Assembly (NCBI GenBank): GCA_965227215.1 | Contig: OZ245729.1 | Coordinates: 2,418,001 to 2,482,000 of the forward strand | DNA length: 64,000 nucleotides | DNA from: Gracilimonas sp965227215 | GTDB lineage: Bacteria > Bacteroidota > Rhodothermia > Balneolales > Balneolaceae | Reading direction: 5' to 3' | In this document: piece by piece, positions 36,770 through 46,134 of the stretch | Layout: the number at the start of each line of letters is the position of its first letter | Numbering within the stretch: position 1 is the stretch's first letter | Made by a program: the position numbers and the translations under genes | The notes under the pieces: generated by a model | Database searches by the model: none | What the model saw: the letters and a program-made list of their open reading frames with translations, nothing else | What the model was told of the DNA's origin: nothing

Positions 36770-39187
36770 TCATTCACTTCTTAAACTTTTTACCGGATTC
36801 TTTAGGGCTGCTTTAATGGATTGTAAACCAATAGTAAGCCAGGAGACGATCAACACCGCGACGGCACAAAGAATAAATACCCATGGTGAGACGGGAGTTT
36901 GGTCACTAAAGTTGGTTAGCCAGCGGTTCATGAAAATTAATACCGGTGGTACAGCTAGAATTTGAGCAGCAATAATCAATAGCGTGAAATCTTTACCAAG
37001 CAGCATTACAATATCACTGATTTTCGCTCCCAGTACTTTACGAATGCCAATTTCTTTTACCCGTTGCTGGATGCTGTAAGAAGCTAACCCCAATAATCCG
37101 AGGCAGGCAATCAGGATGGCAATAAAGGCAAAGGATTTGAATATGCTGCTAAGTTTCTCCTCCGACCGGTACATGTTGTCGAAAGTGGTATCAAGGAAAA
37201 AGTATTCAAAGGGCCTGTCCGGGTTAAATATCTTCCATTCCTCTTCGATATTTGCTGCAATATCGATGATATTACCCGAGGTCAGCTTCACAGAAAGGTA
37301 ATCATGATAAAAAGTGCGTTTGAAAACATGGATTACAACAGGATCAATACTGTTGTGCAGAGAGTTATACTGAAAGTCTTCTACAACCCCGATTACTTTC
37401 CCGGTCTTTTGTACCAGATCGGTCACATAAAAGCTGAGCGTTAATTCTTTATCCAGGGGAGCGTCAGTCCAGCCCAGCCTTTTTACGGCAGTTTCATTAA
37501 TGATAAAAGCTTGTTCTTCGTCTGTAGAAAATTCTTCGGAAAAATCGCGGCCATGAATCAGCTTCAAGCCGAGTGTTTGCACGTAATCGTGATCTACGGT
37601 AAGGGTTTGCATCACTGTTGAATCGGCAGGATTATCCCCGGGGGTTACCATAAACCCATGAATTCCCGACCTGATGCCGGGCAGGCCTGATGCAGCTGAG
37701 GCCGATTGGACTCCGGGAATACGTTCAATTTCTTCTTTAAGAGTAGCTACGTTAAACTGATTAGCCGTTTCGCGGATGGGCATAATCAGAACCTGCTCTT
37801 TTTCGAACCCAAGCTTTTTATTTTGGATGTAGTCAAGTTGCTGGGTGATGATGACTGTAGCAAAAATCAGCGCCGTAGAGATACAAAACTGAAAGATAAC
37901 CAGCCCTTTTCGGAACGAGGTGATAGAAGACTTTTCTGCCACCCGTTCTCCTTTCAGCGTTTGAATGGGCTTGAACGAAGAAAGATAAAATGCAGGATAA
38001 CTGCCGGCTAATACACCAATTCCAATTACTACACAGGCAATGATTAAAATAATTTCCCCGGACCACAGGTAAGAAAGGGAAAGGTTATAGCCGGTCAGAT
38101 CATTAAAGAAAGGGAAAATGGCTTCTACAATAATAAGAGCAAGCCCAAAACCGAGTAAAGTCATGATAATGGCTTCCCCTAAAAACTGACCTACAAGCTG
38201 ACTGCGCTGAGCTCCCATGGTTTTCCGCATTCCCACTTCCATTCCTCTTTTGGCTGAACGTGCGGTCGCAAGGTTCATGAAATTAATGCAGGCTATAATC
38301 AGGATGAACAACCCGACTCCGGCAAAAATATATATGTAGGTGATGTCGAAATTGGCGGATAGCTCATTTTGCAGGTTTGAATACAAGTGTATTTCTGAAA
38401 TAGGTTGCAGGCCAAAGCTGGCAGATTCAGCATAATCGTCACCGTAATATTTTTCCTCAAAAGCAGAGAACTGAGACTCCAATAGTTTTTCTGTTGAAGG
38501 ATTGCTGAGCTGAACATAGGTGTACATCGGAGGGTGATACCTTGAGCTGTACTCCCACGGGCGGAGCTGCTTCAGGCTTTCATAAGAAATGACATAATCA
38601 TATTGAATATGTGAATTGGATGGCGGGTTTTCTGTGACCCCGGTAATCTCAAAATCGAAGGTGTTTCTGGAGTCCTTAAGCCTCAGAGACTGCCCGACAG
38701 GATTCATATCCCCGAAAAATTTAGTAGCTATACTTTCAGTAATCACCATGGTTAAGGGCTGGTCCAGGGCAGTAACCGGATTTCCTTTTACAAAGGTGAA
38801 CGAGAACATTTCAAAGAATGTGGAATCGGCGAAGATGGGATCATCTTCCTGATAACCGGTATTGCCGGGCCCTGTAATTAATCCTGTACTCGGGTAGATA
38901 TGCGTGATTTTATCAATAGATGGAAATTCATCTCCCAAAACATGAGCGAGTGCAGGGTAGGTAGTTGCGTAGGTGTCAGTGGAACCATCAGCCTGTACAC
39001 TTTCCGTTACCCGGTAAAGCTTATCATAGTTTGCATGAAATTTATCGTAAGAAAGCTCATGCATTACATATACGGTGATCAGCAGCACACATCCCAGACC
39101 AACAGCCAACCCAAGGATGTTTACGATCGAATAGAGTCTGTCTTTAAACAGGTTTCTCAGCGCTATTTTGAAGTAGTTTTTTAGCAT
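36770..39187 (-). CDS. FtsX/MacB-type ABC permease 8
   Basis: The product has 805 residues. FtsX signatures: MEVGMRKTMGA and KEIGIRKVLGA; C-terminus NPVKSLRSE as in permease 9. The first extracytoplasmic domain contains AHVLGDEFPSIDKITHIYPSTG. The internal segment QRSQLVGQFLGEA after the first signature is also present in permease 2, suggesting a common ancestor of those two copies. Between its helices lie two well-formed periplasmic domains and no truncation. Confidence 0.93.
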   Translation of the reverse strand: MLKNYFKIALRNLFKDRLYSIVNILGLAVGLGCVLLITVYVMHELSYDKFHANYDKLYRVTESVQADGSTDTYATTYPALAHVLGDEFPSIDKITHIYPSTGLITGPGNTGYQEDDPIFADSTFFEMFSFTFVKGNPVTALDQPLTMVITESIATKFFGDMNPVGQSLRLKDSRNTFDFEITGVTENPPSNSHIQYDYVISYESLKQLRPWEYSSRYHPPMYTYVQLSNPSTEKLLESQFSAFEEKYYGDDYAESASFGLQPISEIHLYSNLQNELSANFDITYIYIFAGVGLFILIIACINFMNLATARSAKRGMEVGMRKTMGAQRSQLVGQFLGEAIIMTLLGFGLALIIVEAIFPFFNDLTGYNLSLSYLWSGEIILIIACVVIGIGVLAGSYPAFYLSSFKPIQTLKGERVAEKSSITSFRKGLVIFQFCISTALIFATVIITQQLDYIQNKKLGFEKEQVLIMPIRETANQFNVATLKEEIERIPGVQSASAASGLPGIRSGIHGFMVTPGDNPADSTVMQTLTVDHDYVQTLGLKLIHGRDFSEEFSTDEEQAFIINETAVKRLGWTDAPLDKELTLSFYVTDLVQKTGKVIGVVEDFQYNSLHNSIDPVVIHVFKRTFYHDYLSVKLTSGNIIDIAANIEEEWKIFNPDRPFEYFFLDTTFDNMYRSEEKLSSIFKSFAFIAILIACLGLLGLASYSIQQRVKEIGIRKVLGAKISDIVMLLGKDFTLLIIAAQILAVPPVLIFMNRWLTNFSDQTPVSPWVFILCAVAVLIVSWLTIGLQSIKAALKNPVKSLRSE

Positions 39188-39194
39188 AATATTA

Positions 39195-39277
39195 GGCTTT
39201 AAGCCGTCAGCGATCAGCTTTCAGTTTTTTTCGATTTTGTAAAAACTGAAAGCTGAAGTCTGATAGCTGACAGCTAT
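39195..39277. repeat. Inter-permease hairpin repeat, copy 8
   Basis: Near-identical to copy 7, same loop. After permease 9. Confidence 0.9.
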
Positions 39278-39279
39278 TT

Positions 39280-41664
39280 TCATTCACTTCTTAAACTTTT
39301 TACCGGGTTTGCGAGTGCTGCTTTTATTGTTTGATATGAAATTGTGCTTATGGCGATTAAAAGAGAAACGAAACCGGCCAGCAGGAATACCCACCACGGG
39401 ATAGGAATGCGGTAGGCAAATTCCTGCAGCCAGTTTTTAATTGCGAAATAACAAATGGGGATGCTTATCAGGAAAGCGATTCCGACCAAGGCTGAGAATT
39501 CCGAAGAAAGCAGCCAGGTAATTTGTGAGGCTTTCGCTCCGAGTATTTTTCTCACTCCAATTTCTTTGCTTCGGCGCTGAATCATATAGGTGATCAGTCC
39601 ATATAAACCCATACATGCCACAATAATGGTTAAAATGGTGAATACGGTAAGGAGTCTTAGAAAACGCTGGTCAGCCTGATACAACTGGTTGAGGTGTTCA
39701 TCCAGGAAAACGAAGCTAAAGGGGAAGTCAGGAACCACGCTTTTCCAGCTTTCCTGCAATGAGGCAATGGACTGAGAAAGGTTGCCGGGTTGTAACCGGA
39801 CGAATATCTTCTCCATGTTGGTTGGTGGTATGTACATGACCAGCGGCTGTATTTGCCGGTGTAAGGAAGCAAAGTGAAAATCTTCGGCAACACCAATTAC
39901 ATATCCGTCCATAATGTCACTTACTCTCAGCTCTTTGCCAATCGGGTTATCCCAACCCAGTGCTTTGGCCGCTGATTGGTTGATTACGATGCCATCAGCA
40001 GAATCGGTGGCAAATGAGGGATCAAACGAACGCCCTTCAGCCATACTGATACCCATGGTTTCGAAGTAGTCGAAATGTACTCCATAGATATTCATCGGAT
40101 ATCCTTCCGGGTCGTCTCCCGCCGGGTAAATAGGAACCGTGCCGTTTCTTCCATCTAATAAACCGCCGCCCAAACTGGCATTTACTACATGGCTGTTTTG
40201 CAGCAATTCATTTTTAATGATTGGGAATCTGCGGGTCAGTTCTTCTCCATTCATATGTAAAACAATCACCTGCTCTTCATTGAAACCCAAATCTTTTGAT
40301 TGAATAAATTGAATTTGATTTCGGATGATTAAACTTCCCGCGATAAGTACAATCGCAATTACAAACTGCCCAACCACTAACACCTTTCGGACAGAAAAAA
40401 CAGAACTGCCCGTTTCTACCGATCCTTTCAGAGCTTTTGATGGCCGGAAGTTTGAGATCATGAATGATGGATAAAACCCGGCCAGTACACCGACAACTAC
40501 CGAAAGCAATAAAAACACCGGAACCAGGTACAGGTAGCCTGAGGGTTCCAGCTTCAGTTCCATATCTAATAATGAAGAGGCCGCTTGTACAACCGGCTCA
40601 AGAAATAATAAAGCTATGCAAATACTTAACAGGGTGAGTAAAACCGATTCAAAGATAAATTGCCACATCAGCGAGCCTCGTTTTGCCCCCAGGGTTTTTC
40701 GTACGCCCACCTCTTTACTCCTGCGAATAGCCTGAGCGGTGGAGAGGTTCATATAATTAAAGCAGGCAATAATCAGCAAAAAGAGGGCGATGGCTGACAG
40801 CCCGAAGATATAGGCCCGGTTGCCAACGCGCATAACTTCTGAAGCATTCCTGAGGCCTGAAGCAAGGTAAATCTCATCGAGAGGTTGCAGGTGCAGGATC
40901 CGGTTTGCCCCTACATCTTCTCCCATGTGAGCGACAAGGAAGTTGCTGAATTGAGCAGCCAATTGATCGGGATCGGCTTGTTCGGATAATTTCACGTAGG
41001 TATAGAAAGAAACCCAACCCCAGCTTTCGAGGGTAACGGGGTAACCACGGGGAACTTCGAAAGTGTCGAAGGAGATGATGAAGTCAAAATTCAGATGGGT
41101 ATTTGAAGGGATTTCCTCAAATACACCGGTTACGGTTAAGGGAATTTGGTTATCCAATAGCAATGATTTACCCATCGGGTCTTCACCTCCAAAATACTTT
41201 TGTGCCATTGGAGCCGTAATAACCACGGAATTAATTTCTTTAAGAGCTGTGGCCTGATTTCCATGAGCCAGCGGGAAGTCAAAAATACTTAGCAGGGTTG
41301 AGTCGGCATAGGCTATATTGTATTCATAAAACTGTTGGTTTTTATAGCTGAGAATATTTGAGTCGGGAAACCGAAACCGTACCGTTTGTTCTATCTCCGG
41401 AAAACTCTCGACTAACGCAGGACCCATGGGAGGCGAAGTGGTTGCAAAATGTCGGGCACCGGGCCGGTTTACTTCCTGGAACGTAAGTCGGTAGATCTGA
41501 TCTGCATTGGTGTGGTAATTATCTACGCTGAGCTCAGTACGAACAAACAGGAAAATTACGATGCAACATAGCAGAGCAATACTCAACCCGAATATATTGA
41601 TTATCGAGTTTTCTTTATTTCGGTAGAAATTTCGGAACGCTATTTTAAAGTAATTCTTCAGCAT
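39280..41664 (-). CDS. FtsX/MacB-type ABC permease 9, first gene of the long array
   Basis: The product has 794 residues. FtsX signatures: KEVGVRKTLGA and KEIGVRKILGA; C-terminus NPVKSLRSE. It is the first gene of the run of eight permeases and ATPase 1 (41664 down to 20946) that have only 81-107 bases between them. A sigma-54-like element (41716-41731) and two paired regulator sites (41785-41821) lie upstream. It is therefore the probable entry point of a 20.7-kb transcript under control of the NtrC-type regulator at 54086. The first extracytoplasmic domain starts LSVDNYHTNADQIYRLTFQE. Confidence 0.93.
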   Translation of the reverse strand: MLKNYFKIAFRNFYRNKENSIINIFGLSIALLCCIVIFLFVRTELSVDNYHTNADQIYRLTFQEVNRPGARHFATTSPPMGPALVESFPEIEQTVRFRFPDSNILSYKNQQFYEYNIAYADSTLLSIFDFPLAHGNQATALKEINSVVITAPMAQKYFGGEDPMGKSLLLDNQIPLTVTGVFEEIPSNTHLNFDFIISFDTFEVPRGYPVTLESWGWVSFYTYVKLSEQADPDQLAAQFSNFLVAHMGEDVGANRILHLQPLDEIYLASGLRNASEVMRVGNRAYIFGLSAIALFLLIIACFNYMNLSTAQAIRRSKEVGVRKTLGAKRGSLMWQFIFESVLLTLLSICIALLFLEPVVQAASSLLDMELKLEPSGYLYLVPVFLLLSVVVGVLAGFYPSFMISNFRPSKALKGSVETGSSVFSVRKVLVVGQFVIAIVLIAGSLIIRNQIQFIQSKDLGFNEEQVIVLHMNGEELTRRFPIIKNELLQNSHVVNASLGGGLLDGRNGTVPIYPAGDDPEGYPMNIYGVHFDYFETMGISMAEGRSFDPSFATDSADGIVINQSAAKALGWDNPIGKELRVSDIMDGYVIGVAEDFHFASLHRQIQPLVMYIPPTNMEKIFVRLQPGNLSQSIASLQESWKSVVPDFPFSFVFLDEHLNQLYQADQRFLRLLTVFTILTIIVACMGLYGLITYMIQRRSKEIGVRKILGAKASQITWLLSSEFSALVGIAFLISIPICYFAIKNWLQEFAYRIPIPWWVFLLAGFVSLLIAISTISYQTIKAALANPVKSLRSE

Positions 41665-41715
41665 GGTGTACAGTATTTGTGCCGGACAGGTTCACAACTC
41701 ATTGTACATTGGGTA

Positions 41716-41731
41716 TTCAACTATCGTACCA
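41716..41731 (-). promoter_or_regulatory. Sigma-54-like -24/-12 element upstream of permease 9
   Basis: The minus strand reads TGGTACGATAGTTGAA: GG-N10-GA, matching TGGYACR-N4-TTG with A instead of C at the -12 position. It lies 53 bases upstream of the start codon. Same structure as 48613-48628 and 53813-53828. Confidence 0.65.
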
Positions 41732-41784
41732 AACCGGGAAAAGAACTTTAAAATAGCATTAAAAGCTTTTTTGGGGATGATGCC

Positions 41785-41821
41785 TGTTCACTTTCCAACA
41801 CCGGGTGTGCGATTATGGACA
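41785..41821 (-). promoter_or_regulatory. Paired upstream activator sites, permease 9
   Basis: Two 16-bp elements, TGTTCACTTTCCAACA (41785-41800) and TGTGCGATTATGGACA (41806-41821), lie 21 bp centre to centre. Their centres are 76 and 97 bp upstream of the -12 base, exactly as at the two other promoters. Likely binding sites of the NtrC-type regulator. Confidence 0.65.
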
Positions 41822-41829
41822 GTGAGGTT

Positions 41830-41909
41830 AGCCGACAACTATCAAACTTCAGCTTTCAGTTTATTCTCAACGGATTTAAACTGAAAGCTAATAGTAGTCA
41901 GCTGTGCGC
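41830..41909. repeat. Inter-permease hairpin repeat, copy 9
   Basis: ACTTCAGCTTTCAGTTTA pairs with TTTAAACTGAAAGCT around an ATTCTCAACGGA loop; the outer arms (CTATC / AATAGTAG) are imperfect. Sits between permease 10 and the activator sites of permease 9. Confidence 0.85.
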
Positions 41910-44261
41910 TCACTCACTTTTAAGACTCTGTACCGGATTTACCAATGCTGCTTTGACCGACTGCCAGCTTACGGTTAGCCAGGCGATTACTACCGCAAGC
42001 AAACCGGAGGCAGCAAATATCCACCAATTCAGACCGGGATTATAGGCGAAATCAGAGAGCCATTTGTCCATCATCCACCACGAGACCGGTATTGCGATTG
42101 CAATTGCAATTAGCACCAGCTTGGTGAAGTCTTTGGTAAGATGGAGGACAAGGTTTTGAACCGAAGCTCCCAACACTTTTCGTACACCGATTTCTTTAGC
42201 GCGTTGCTCAGCGGTGAATGCGGAAAGGCCGAATAATCCCAGACAGGAGATGATAATGGCAAAGATGGAGAAATATTTAGCCAGGTCGCCAATGCGTTGT
42301 TCGCCTCGATATAGGGCAGCATATTGCTCGTCCATGAATTCGTAAGCAAAGGGATAAGTGGGATTAAACTCTTTGTATTTGGCTTCGATCTGAGCCAGCG
42401 TTTCCCGGATATTGTCAGACTCAACTCTTACGTAGGCCGCCCATCCAAAGTCGGTAACACGGAAGAAAAGCGGCTCCACTTCATACCGCAGGTTCTGGAA
42501 ATGGAAGTCTTTTACAACACCAATAATTTCTGTGTCCTGTTCCCAAAGTTGAATGGTTTGTCCAACAGGATTTTCAAGACCCATGACATTGGCTGCCGTT
42601 TCATTAATCACAATACGGGCTGTATCTGCACCAAATTCTTCCGAATGAGAGCGGCCGGCGATAAGTTCAAAACCCATGGTTTCGATGAGCCCGTAATCCG
42701 CACTTACATTTTCGAATAAAATATGGGTGTCGGGAAGTTTGCCGGGCCACTCCAAGCCGGAGGTATTGGAATTTCTACCCATAAACGAAGAACTGGAACG
42801 CGAGGCATTAACAACACCGGGTATATCTTTAACCTGAGCTTTAAACGTATCCCATTTATCGTAGATATCACCTTCAACAGGAAAAGTGATAAGATTTTCT
42901 TTCTTGTACCCAAGGTTTTTGGTTTGAGTAAACTGAATTTGCTGGTATACCACAATGGTAGAAATAATCAGGATAACGGATAAAGAAAACTGAAACACAA
43001 CCAACCCTTTTCGGGCAAAAGCTTCGCTGCCTGAAATTTTTAAATTGCCTTTCAATGTTTTGACCGCCTCAAAAGAAGAGAGATAAAAGGCCGGGTAGCT
43101 ACCGGCTACAAAACCGGTCACAAGCGCAGTTCCCAGGAAGATAAGAAGCAGCATCGGATCTGAATAGGAAATGTCGATGGCTTTATCGGTAAGGTCATTG
43201 AATACAGGTAAGCTCAATTCAACCAAAAAGACAGAAACCAACAGAGAGAAAAACGTGATGATCATGGATTCCCCGATAAACTGCCCGATAAGAGAACCCT
43301 GACTGGCCCCAATGGATTTTCGAATCCCTACTTCTTTAGCTCGCTTAGTGGCTTTAGCCGTACTAAGGTTCATAAAGTTGATACAGGCAATCAACAGGAT
43401 AAAAATGGCAACAATAGTGAACAATCTCACATAATCGATTCTGCCGCCGGTTTGTACACCTTCTTCAAATTGGCCGTAGAGGTACAGATCCGCAAAGGGA
43501 AAAACGAAGAGGTCCACGTTCGAATCGGAATCGTCTTTTTGTTTTACGAAGTCTTTTATCTTTGAATTTAAAGCAGTGACATCCACACCCGGATATAGCT
43601 TGGCAATAGTTCTGGGGCCGTTATTCCCCCAGCGGGTTGCCCATTCATTATTTTGCAGCCAGTCTTCGAAGGGAAGTATATAACTAAACTGGAAAGACGA
43701 GTTCTCCGGAAGCTGTTCGAATACGCCGGTGACGGTGTGGACTTCCGTACCATTGATAGTTATAGATTCACCCACCGGATTTTCTTCATTAAAATACTTT
43801 TCCGCCAATTCTTTGGAAATAACTACACTCTTAGGGCTGTTGATCAGCTCATCCTTACCACCATGCAATATCTTGATATCCAGAATATGGAAGAAGTCGG
43901 GCCGGGCATATAAGCCGGTTTCTTTCAGTGACTTTTCCCCTTTTGTAAACAGGTATTCGATATTCCATGTATAAGTGGCTACATGCTCAAACTCGGGTAC
44001 TTCTTCCTTTAAAGCAGGAGCTAAAATTCCGGGAGTAGAGTGTGTAGTCATGATATCGCCGGAATATGACTGGTGCTCCATTACCTGGTATATCCGTTCG
44101 GTGTCGGCATGGAAGCGATCGTAATTCAACTCATCAAGTACCCATAGCAGAATCAGAATACTGCATGCCATCCCAATGGACAAGCCTATAACGTTTATAA
44201 GGAAAGAACTTTTGTGACGCTTGAAACTCCGAAAAGCAGTTTTTAAATAGTTTTTGAACAT
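41910..44261 (-). CDS. FtsX/MacB-type ABC permease 10
   Basis: The 783-residue product starts MFKNYLKTAFRSFKRHKSSFLINV, which differs from the MLKNYFKIA start of most copies. FtsX signatures: KEVGIRKSIGA and KEIGVRKVLGA; C-terminus NPVQSLKSE. First extracytoplasmic domain: LNYDRFHADTERIYQVMEHQSYSGD. The 110 bases upstream contain neither a -24/-12 element nor the hairpin repeat, so it may depend on read-through from the glycoside hydrolase gene or on an unrecognised promoter. Confidence 0.93.
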   Translation of the reverse strand: MFKNYLKTAFRSFKRHKSSFLINVIGLSIGMACSILILLWVLDELNYDRFHADTERIYQVMEHQSYSGDIMTTHSTPGILAPALKEEVPEFEHVATYTWNIEYLFTKGEKSLKETGLYARPDFFHILDIKILHGGKDELINSPKSVVISKELAEKYFNEENPVGESITINGTEVHTVTGVFEQLPENSSFQFSYILPFEDWLQNNEWATRWGNNGPRTIAKLYPGVDVTALNSKIKDFVKQKDDSDSNVDLFVFPFADLYLYGQFEEGVQTGGRIDYVRLFTIVAIFILLIACINFMNLSTAKATKRAKEVGIRKSIGASQGSLIGQFIGESMIITFFSLLVSVFLVELSLPVFNDLTDKAIDISYSDPMLLLIFLGTALVTGFVAGSYPAFYLSSFEAVKTLKGNLKISGSEAFARKGLVVFQFSLSVILIISTIVVYQQIQFTQTKNLGYKKENLITFPVEGDIYDKWDTFKAQVKDIPGVVNASRSSSSFMGRNSNTSGLEWPGKLPDTHILFENVSADYGLIETMGFELIAGRSHSEEFGADTARIVINETAANVMGLENPVGQTIQLWEQDTEIIGVVKDFHFQNLRYEVEPLFFRVTDFGWAAYVRVESDNIRETLAQIEAKYKEFNPTYPFAYEFMDEQYAALYRGEQRIGDLAKYFSIFAIIISCLGLFGLSAFTAEQRAKEIGVRKVLGASVQNLVLHLTKDFTKLVLIAIAIAIPVSWWMMDKWLSDFAYNPGLNWWIFAASGLLAVVIAWLTVSWQSVKAALVNPVQSLKSE

Positions 44262-44371
44262 AAACAGACCCGATTTATTAGTTACGGAGATTACACGTTA
44301 AAAATCGGTGGTCGTTACATTGGGAGGGAAATTTTGTTCAAATATTTATGCACATTCAGGAAAGGCATTCC

Positions 44372-45975
44372 TCACTTTAGGTTAAAAAGTGAGTTGAAAT
44401 AGCCTTTGAAAGATCTGCTATTGGTTGGTGGTTGAAGTTGGTCAAGATGCTCGAAGTTTTTGATGAAAGCGTGGCTCTCAAAACCCAGTCGGTCGATATA
44501 GGTAATGTGAAGTTCCTTCAGCAGCGACACCCGGCCTTCCTTTATCGGGGAGTTCTTGTTGATCTTGTAATAAGGGATCGCTGCATGCTGTTGGGTTCTT
44601 GGGATGGTGGTGGTTTCCCATGTGTTATCATACCGGGCATAAACAATCCACTTTGATACGCGACTCATATCTTCATCCAGCGTAAACGAAAGGCGCCCCT
44701 TTTCCCGGGTAAAAGAAATGGTGGGAGCCTTGAGCGGACGATGATTGATCCAGTTCATGGAAGGAATCAGAGCTTCCCGTTTATAGGGTTTATCAAGCAG
44801 GGCTTGTCGGAGGCTATCGTTTTCCACCAGTCCGGTCATACTCCAGTGGATGGTACCCGGTGCTTCCGGCAACATGCCTCGTGTAATCATAATTTGATTA
44901 ATCACCTCGTCCAGTTGTTGCTCTCCCTCGTAGCGGGAAATACTCATGCCCGGCCAGATATGGCGGTCAGTAAAGTTCTGCTCCTCCCACCATCCCAAAA
45001 GTACCGGAAAGCTCTGAGGAATCTGGTTAATGGGCCAGTACAGCTGAGGGGAGAAATAATCGACCCAACCTTTTTTCAGCCATTTTTTGGCATCGGCGTA
45101 CAGCACCTCATACTGATCCATTCCTGCAATGGAAGGCGGACTGCCCGGCCTCCACACGCCAAACGGACTTAGTCCGAATTTCACATAGGGCTTTTCTTTT
45201 TTTATGGATCGATATACCCGTTGGATGAAGGTATCCACCGCCTTTCTTCTCCAATCGCTTCGGGAGAGCTTACCGCCTGAGTTCACATAGGATTCCCAGC
45301 TTTCATCGTCCGGGAAATCTTCCCCAAAATTATAGGAAGGATAGGGATAGAAGTAGTCATCGAAATGAACGCCGTCAATATCATATCGTTTCACAATGTC
45401 CATAACCACGGCGTGGGAATGATCCTGAGTTTCCTGAAGGCTGGGATCAAACCACCAGTATCCGCTTTTTAATCCCACCACCAGCTCTTTTTTTGTGTTC
45501 ACCACCGAGTGTTCGGATACAGGCCCACCCTCACATGATGTGCCCGGTAAGGATTAAGCCAAACGTGGAGCTCCAGCCCTCTTTTATGAGCTTCATCAAT
45601 CCAGAAGCTCAACGGGTCATAATACGGGTTGGGTGGTACGCCTTGTTCGCCGGTCAGGTAATACGACCAGGGTTCCAACTCACTTTCATACAAGGCATCA
45701 GACTGTGGTCGAACCTGGAAAATGACCGCATTGAAGTTTGTAGCCTGTAAAAGATCAAGCAATGCAATAGCCTCTTCTTTTTGTTGTTCCACGGGTATGC
45801 CCGGTTCACTTGGCCAGTTGATATTTGCGACCGTTGCCACCCATGCTGCTCTGAATTCACGCTGAATTTCGGGATGGGAATCAACCGCTTTCTTCGGAGA
45901 AATTTTGAGATACTGACAACCGGAAAGCAGTAAAATCAGACATAAATAAAGGCAGCATAAGATTTTCTTCGGCAT
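44372..45975 (-). pseudogene. DigH/GHL10-family glycoside hydrolase, frameshifted
   Basis: The two frames 45975-45499 and 45505-44372 are halves of one GHL10 (DUF187) protein of about 530 residues. The N-terminal half has a lipobox (LLLSGC, Cys20) and FRAAWVATVANINWPSEPG, and reads to HVWLNPYRAHHV. The C-terminal half resumes as EGGPVSEHSVVNTKKELVVG and contains DGVHFDDYFYPYPS. One base is missing near 45531-45534; restoring it joins HHV to EGGPVSEHS. The E. coli relative DigH (YddW) acts on denuded peptidoglycan at the division site, so a cell-wall lipoprotein function is likely for the intact gene. The frameshift may be real decay or a sequencing error. Confidence 0.82.
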
Positions 45976-46051
45976 AAACAGAATGTAGAACTCTTTTGGG
46001 GCAGACCGAAGGTAGTAACAATTGCGGAAGAAGGAAATGGGAGGAGTGAGG

Positions 46052-46131
46052 TATCAGCTGTCAGACTTCAGCTTTCAGTTTAAATCCGGAAGGGATAAAC
46101 TGAAAGCTGGTAGCTGTCGGCTAACAGCTAC
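46052..46131. repeat. Inter-permease hairpin repeat, copy 10
   Basis: AGCTGTCAGACTTCAGCTTTCAG arm and matching GCTGTCGGCTAACAGCT arm; core loop TTTAAATCCGGAAGGGATAAA. Loop type differs from copies 3-8 and is shared with copies 11 and 12. Confidence 0.88.
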
Positions 46132-46134
46132 CTC

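Noticed and set aside
44262..44371. Sigma-54 promoter upstream of permease 10
   Set aside because: No GG-N10-G(A/C) element with a TGGY core and no TGT...ACA pair could be found on the minus strand.
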